Origin: an uncultured Flammeovirgaceae bacterium
GTDB taxonomy: Bacteria; Bacteroidota; Bacteroidia; Cytophagales; Cyclobacteriaceae
DNA length: 42,857 nt
Assembly (NCBI GenBank): GCA_937883755.1
Contig: CAKZYA010000028.1
Location: forward strand, 1 to 42,857
Direction: 5' to 3'
Of the stretch, positions 42,533-42,857 are shown piece by piece. Made by a program: the position numbers and the translations under genes. Under the pieces are notes generated by a model. It was not told where the DNA came from. It saw nothing but the letters and a program-made list of their open reading frames with translations, and searched no databases. Position 1 is the first letter of the stretch; every line of letters starts with the position of its first letter.

Positions 42533-42634
42533 CAAGGATGCAGAACCAAAATCAATAAGATGTAGTTCTTTATCTCCCTGCTTAATAGTGTAAAGAAGAA
42601 TAGAAAATATTTTACAGAAATTTTAGCTAAATCT

Positions 42635-42665
42635 TTTGCAAGTAAAAACTACTTTTCTACCTTTG
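42635..42665 (+). promoter_or_regulatory. rRNA-type promoter
   Basis: TTTG at 42635-42638, a 19-nt spacer and TACCTTTG at 42658-42665 match the Bacteroidota consensus exactly (TTTG, N19, TAnnTTTG). It reads toward the right edge into a gene-free leader with a boxA-like site. Confidence 0.8.
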
Positions 42666-42857
42666 CAGTCCCATTCAGCAAAAGGGAAATAAATAGAGTT
42701 AAGAAAGTAAGTTTAGTGGGGTAAGAAAAGCATCAAAAGAAAGCACAAACGTGCACCAAGTTTTCAAGCCAGTAGGGTTTGAAAAGAAAAGTTCTTTGAC
42801 AGGATGGTTAACGTACAGGCCAAGAAGTACAGGTCATGCGCTTAATAAGGTGATAGG
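42666..42857 (+). other. Probable leader of an rRNA operon (16S gene beyond the window)
   Basis: The last 190 bp contain no ORF. GTTCTTTGACA at 42791-42801 resembles the boxA antitermination element (E. coli TGCTCTTTAACA) that precedes 16S rRNA genes, and Bacteroidota 16S leaders commonly carry GTTCTTTGACA. A consensus promoter starts the region. No 16S sequence itself was recognised before the window ends. Confidence 0.65.
42791..42801 (+). promoter_or_regulatory. boxA-like antitermination element
   Basis: GTTCTTTGACA matches the boxA element at 9 of 11 positions counted against GCTCTTTAACA. It lies about 126 nt downstream of the -7 element and 56 bp from the window end, where a leader-proximal boxA of an rRNA operon is expected. 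Confidence 0.6.

Overview
The window looks like chromosomal DNA from a marine-type Bacteroidota, probably order Cytophagales. Four things point that way: a SusC/SusD pair, a type IX secretion C-terminal sorting domain, Bacteroidota-style TamB and BatA proteins, and promoters of the form TTG-N19/20-TAnnTTTG (TATATTTG before rpmH, TACCTTTG near the right end). The species cannot be fixed from the sequence. Most of the window is tightly packed housekeeping DNA. The main accessory block is a carbohydrate-utilisation locus at about 22.3-37.8 kb.

Left part (1-13.1 kb). A secreted protein with a C-terminal peptidase S74 (intramolecular chaperone) domain is followed by a partial secreted protein that runs off the left edge. 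Next come a RES/Xre toxin-antitoxin pair preceded by a near-perfect 38-bp palindrome, a thiolase with a clear terminator, an AT-rich orphan secreted protein, a shortened Bat-type operon (DUF58, membrane protein, BatA) and a 1658-residue TamB.

Centre (13.1-22.4 kb). Acylphosphatase, deoC and a fused aspartokinase/homoserine dehydrogenase lie on the minus strand. rpmH, rnpA, a carboxyl-terminal processing protease, a TauE/SafE permease gene split by one in-frame TAA, and an FG-GAP repeat protein with a T9SS sorting domain lie on the plus strand.

Glucuronate locus (22.3-37.8 kb). In transcription order on the minus strand: SusC, SusD, a remnant of a SASA-type esterase, a clan GH-A glycosidase and a GH115-type alpha-glucuronidase lipoprotein. 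After a convergent IclR regulator come a sodium/solute symporter, glucuronate isomerase (UxaC), an SDR fructuronate reductase, an RraA-fold protein and mannonate dehydratase (UxuA). Together these would bind and import a glucuronic-acid-bearing glycan, release the uronic acid, import it and convert it to 2-keto-3-deoxygluconate (KDG). No KDG kinase or KDPG aldolase is present. The RraA-fold gene, one base upstream of uxuA, is a candidate for an unassigned step.

Right part (38.0-42.9 kb). A four-gene minus-strand operon encodes a YtfE-like hemerythrin protein, RuvX, peptide deformylase and an omega-amidase-like nitrilase. A second S41 protease gene ends in a strong terminator. The last 250 bp look like the promoter and boxA-containing leader of an rRNA operon whose 16S gene would start just beyond the window.
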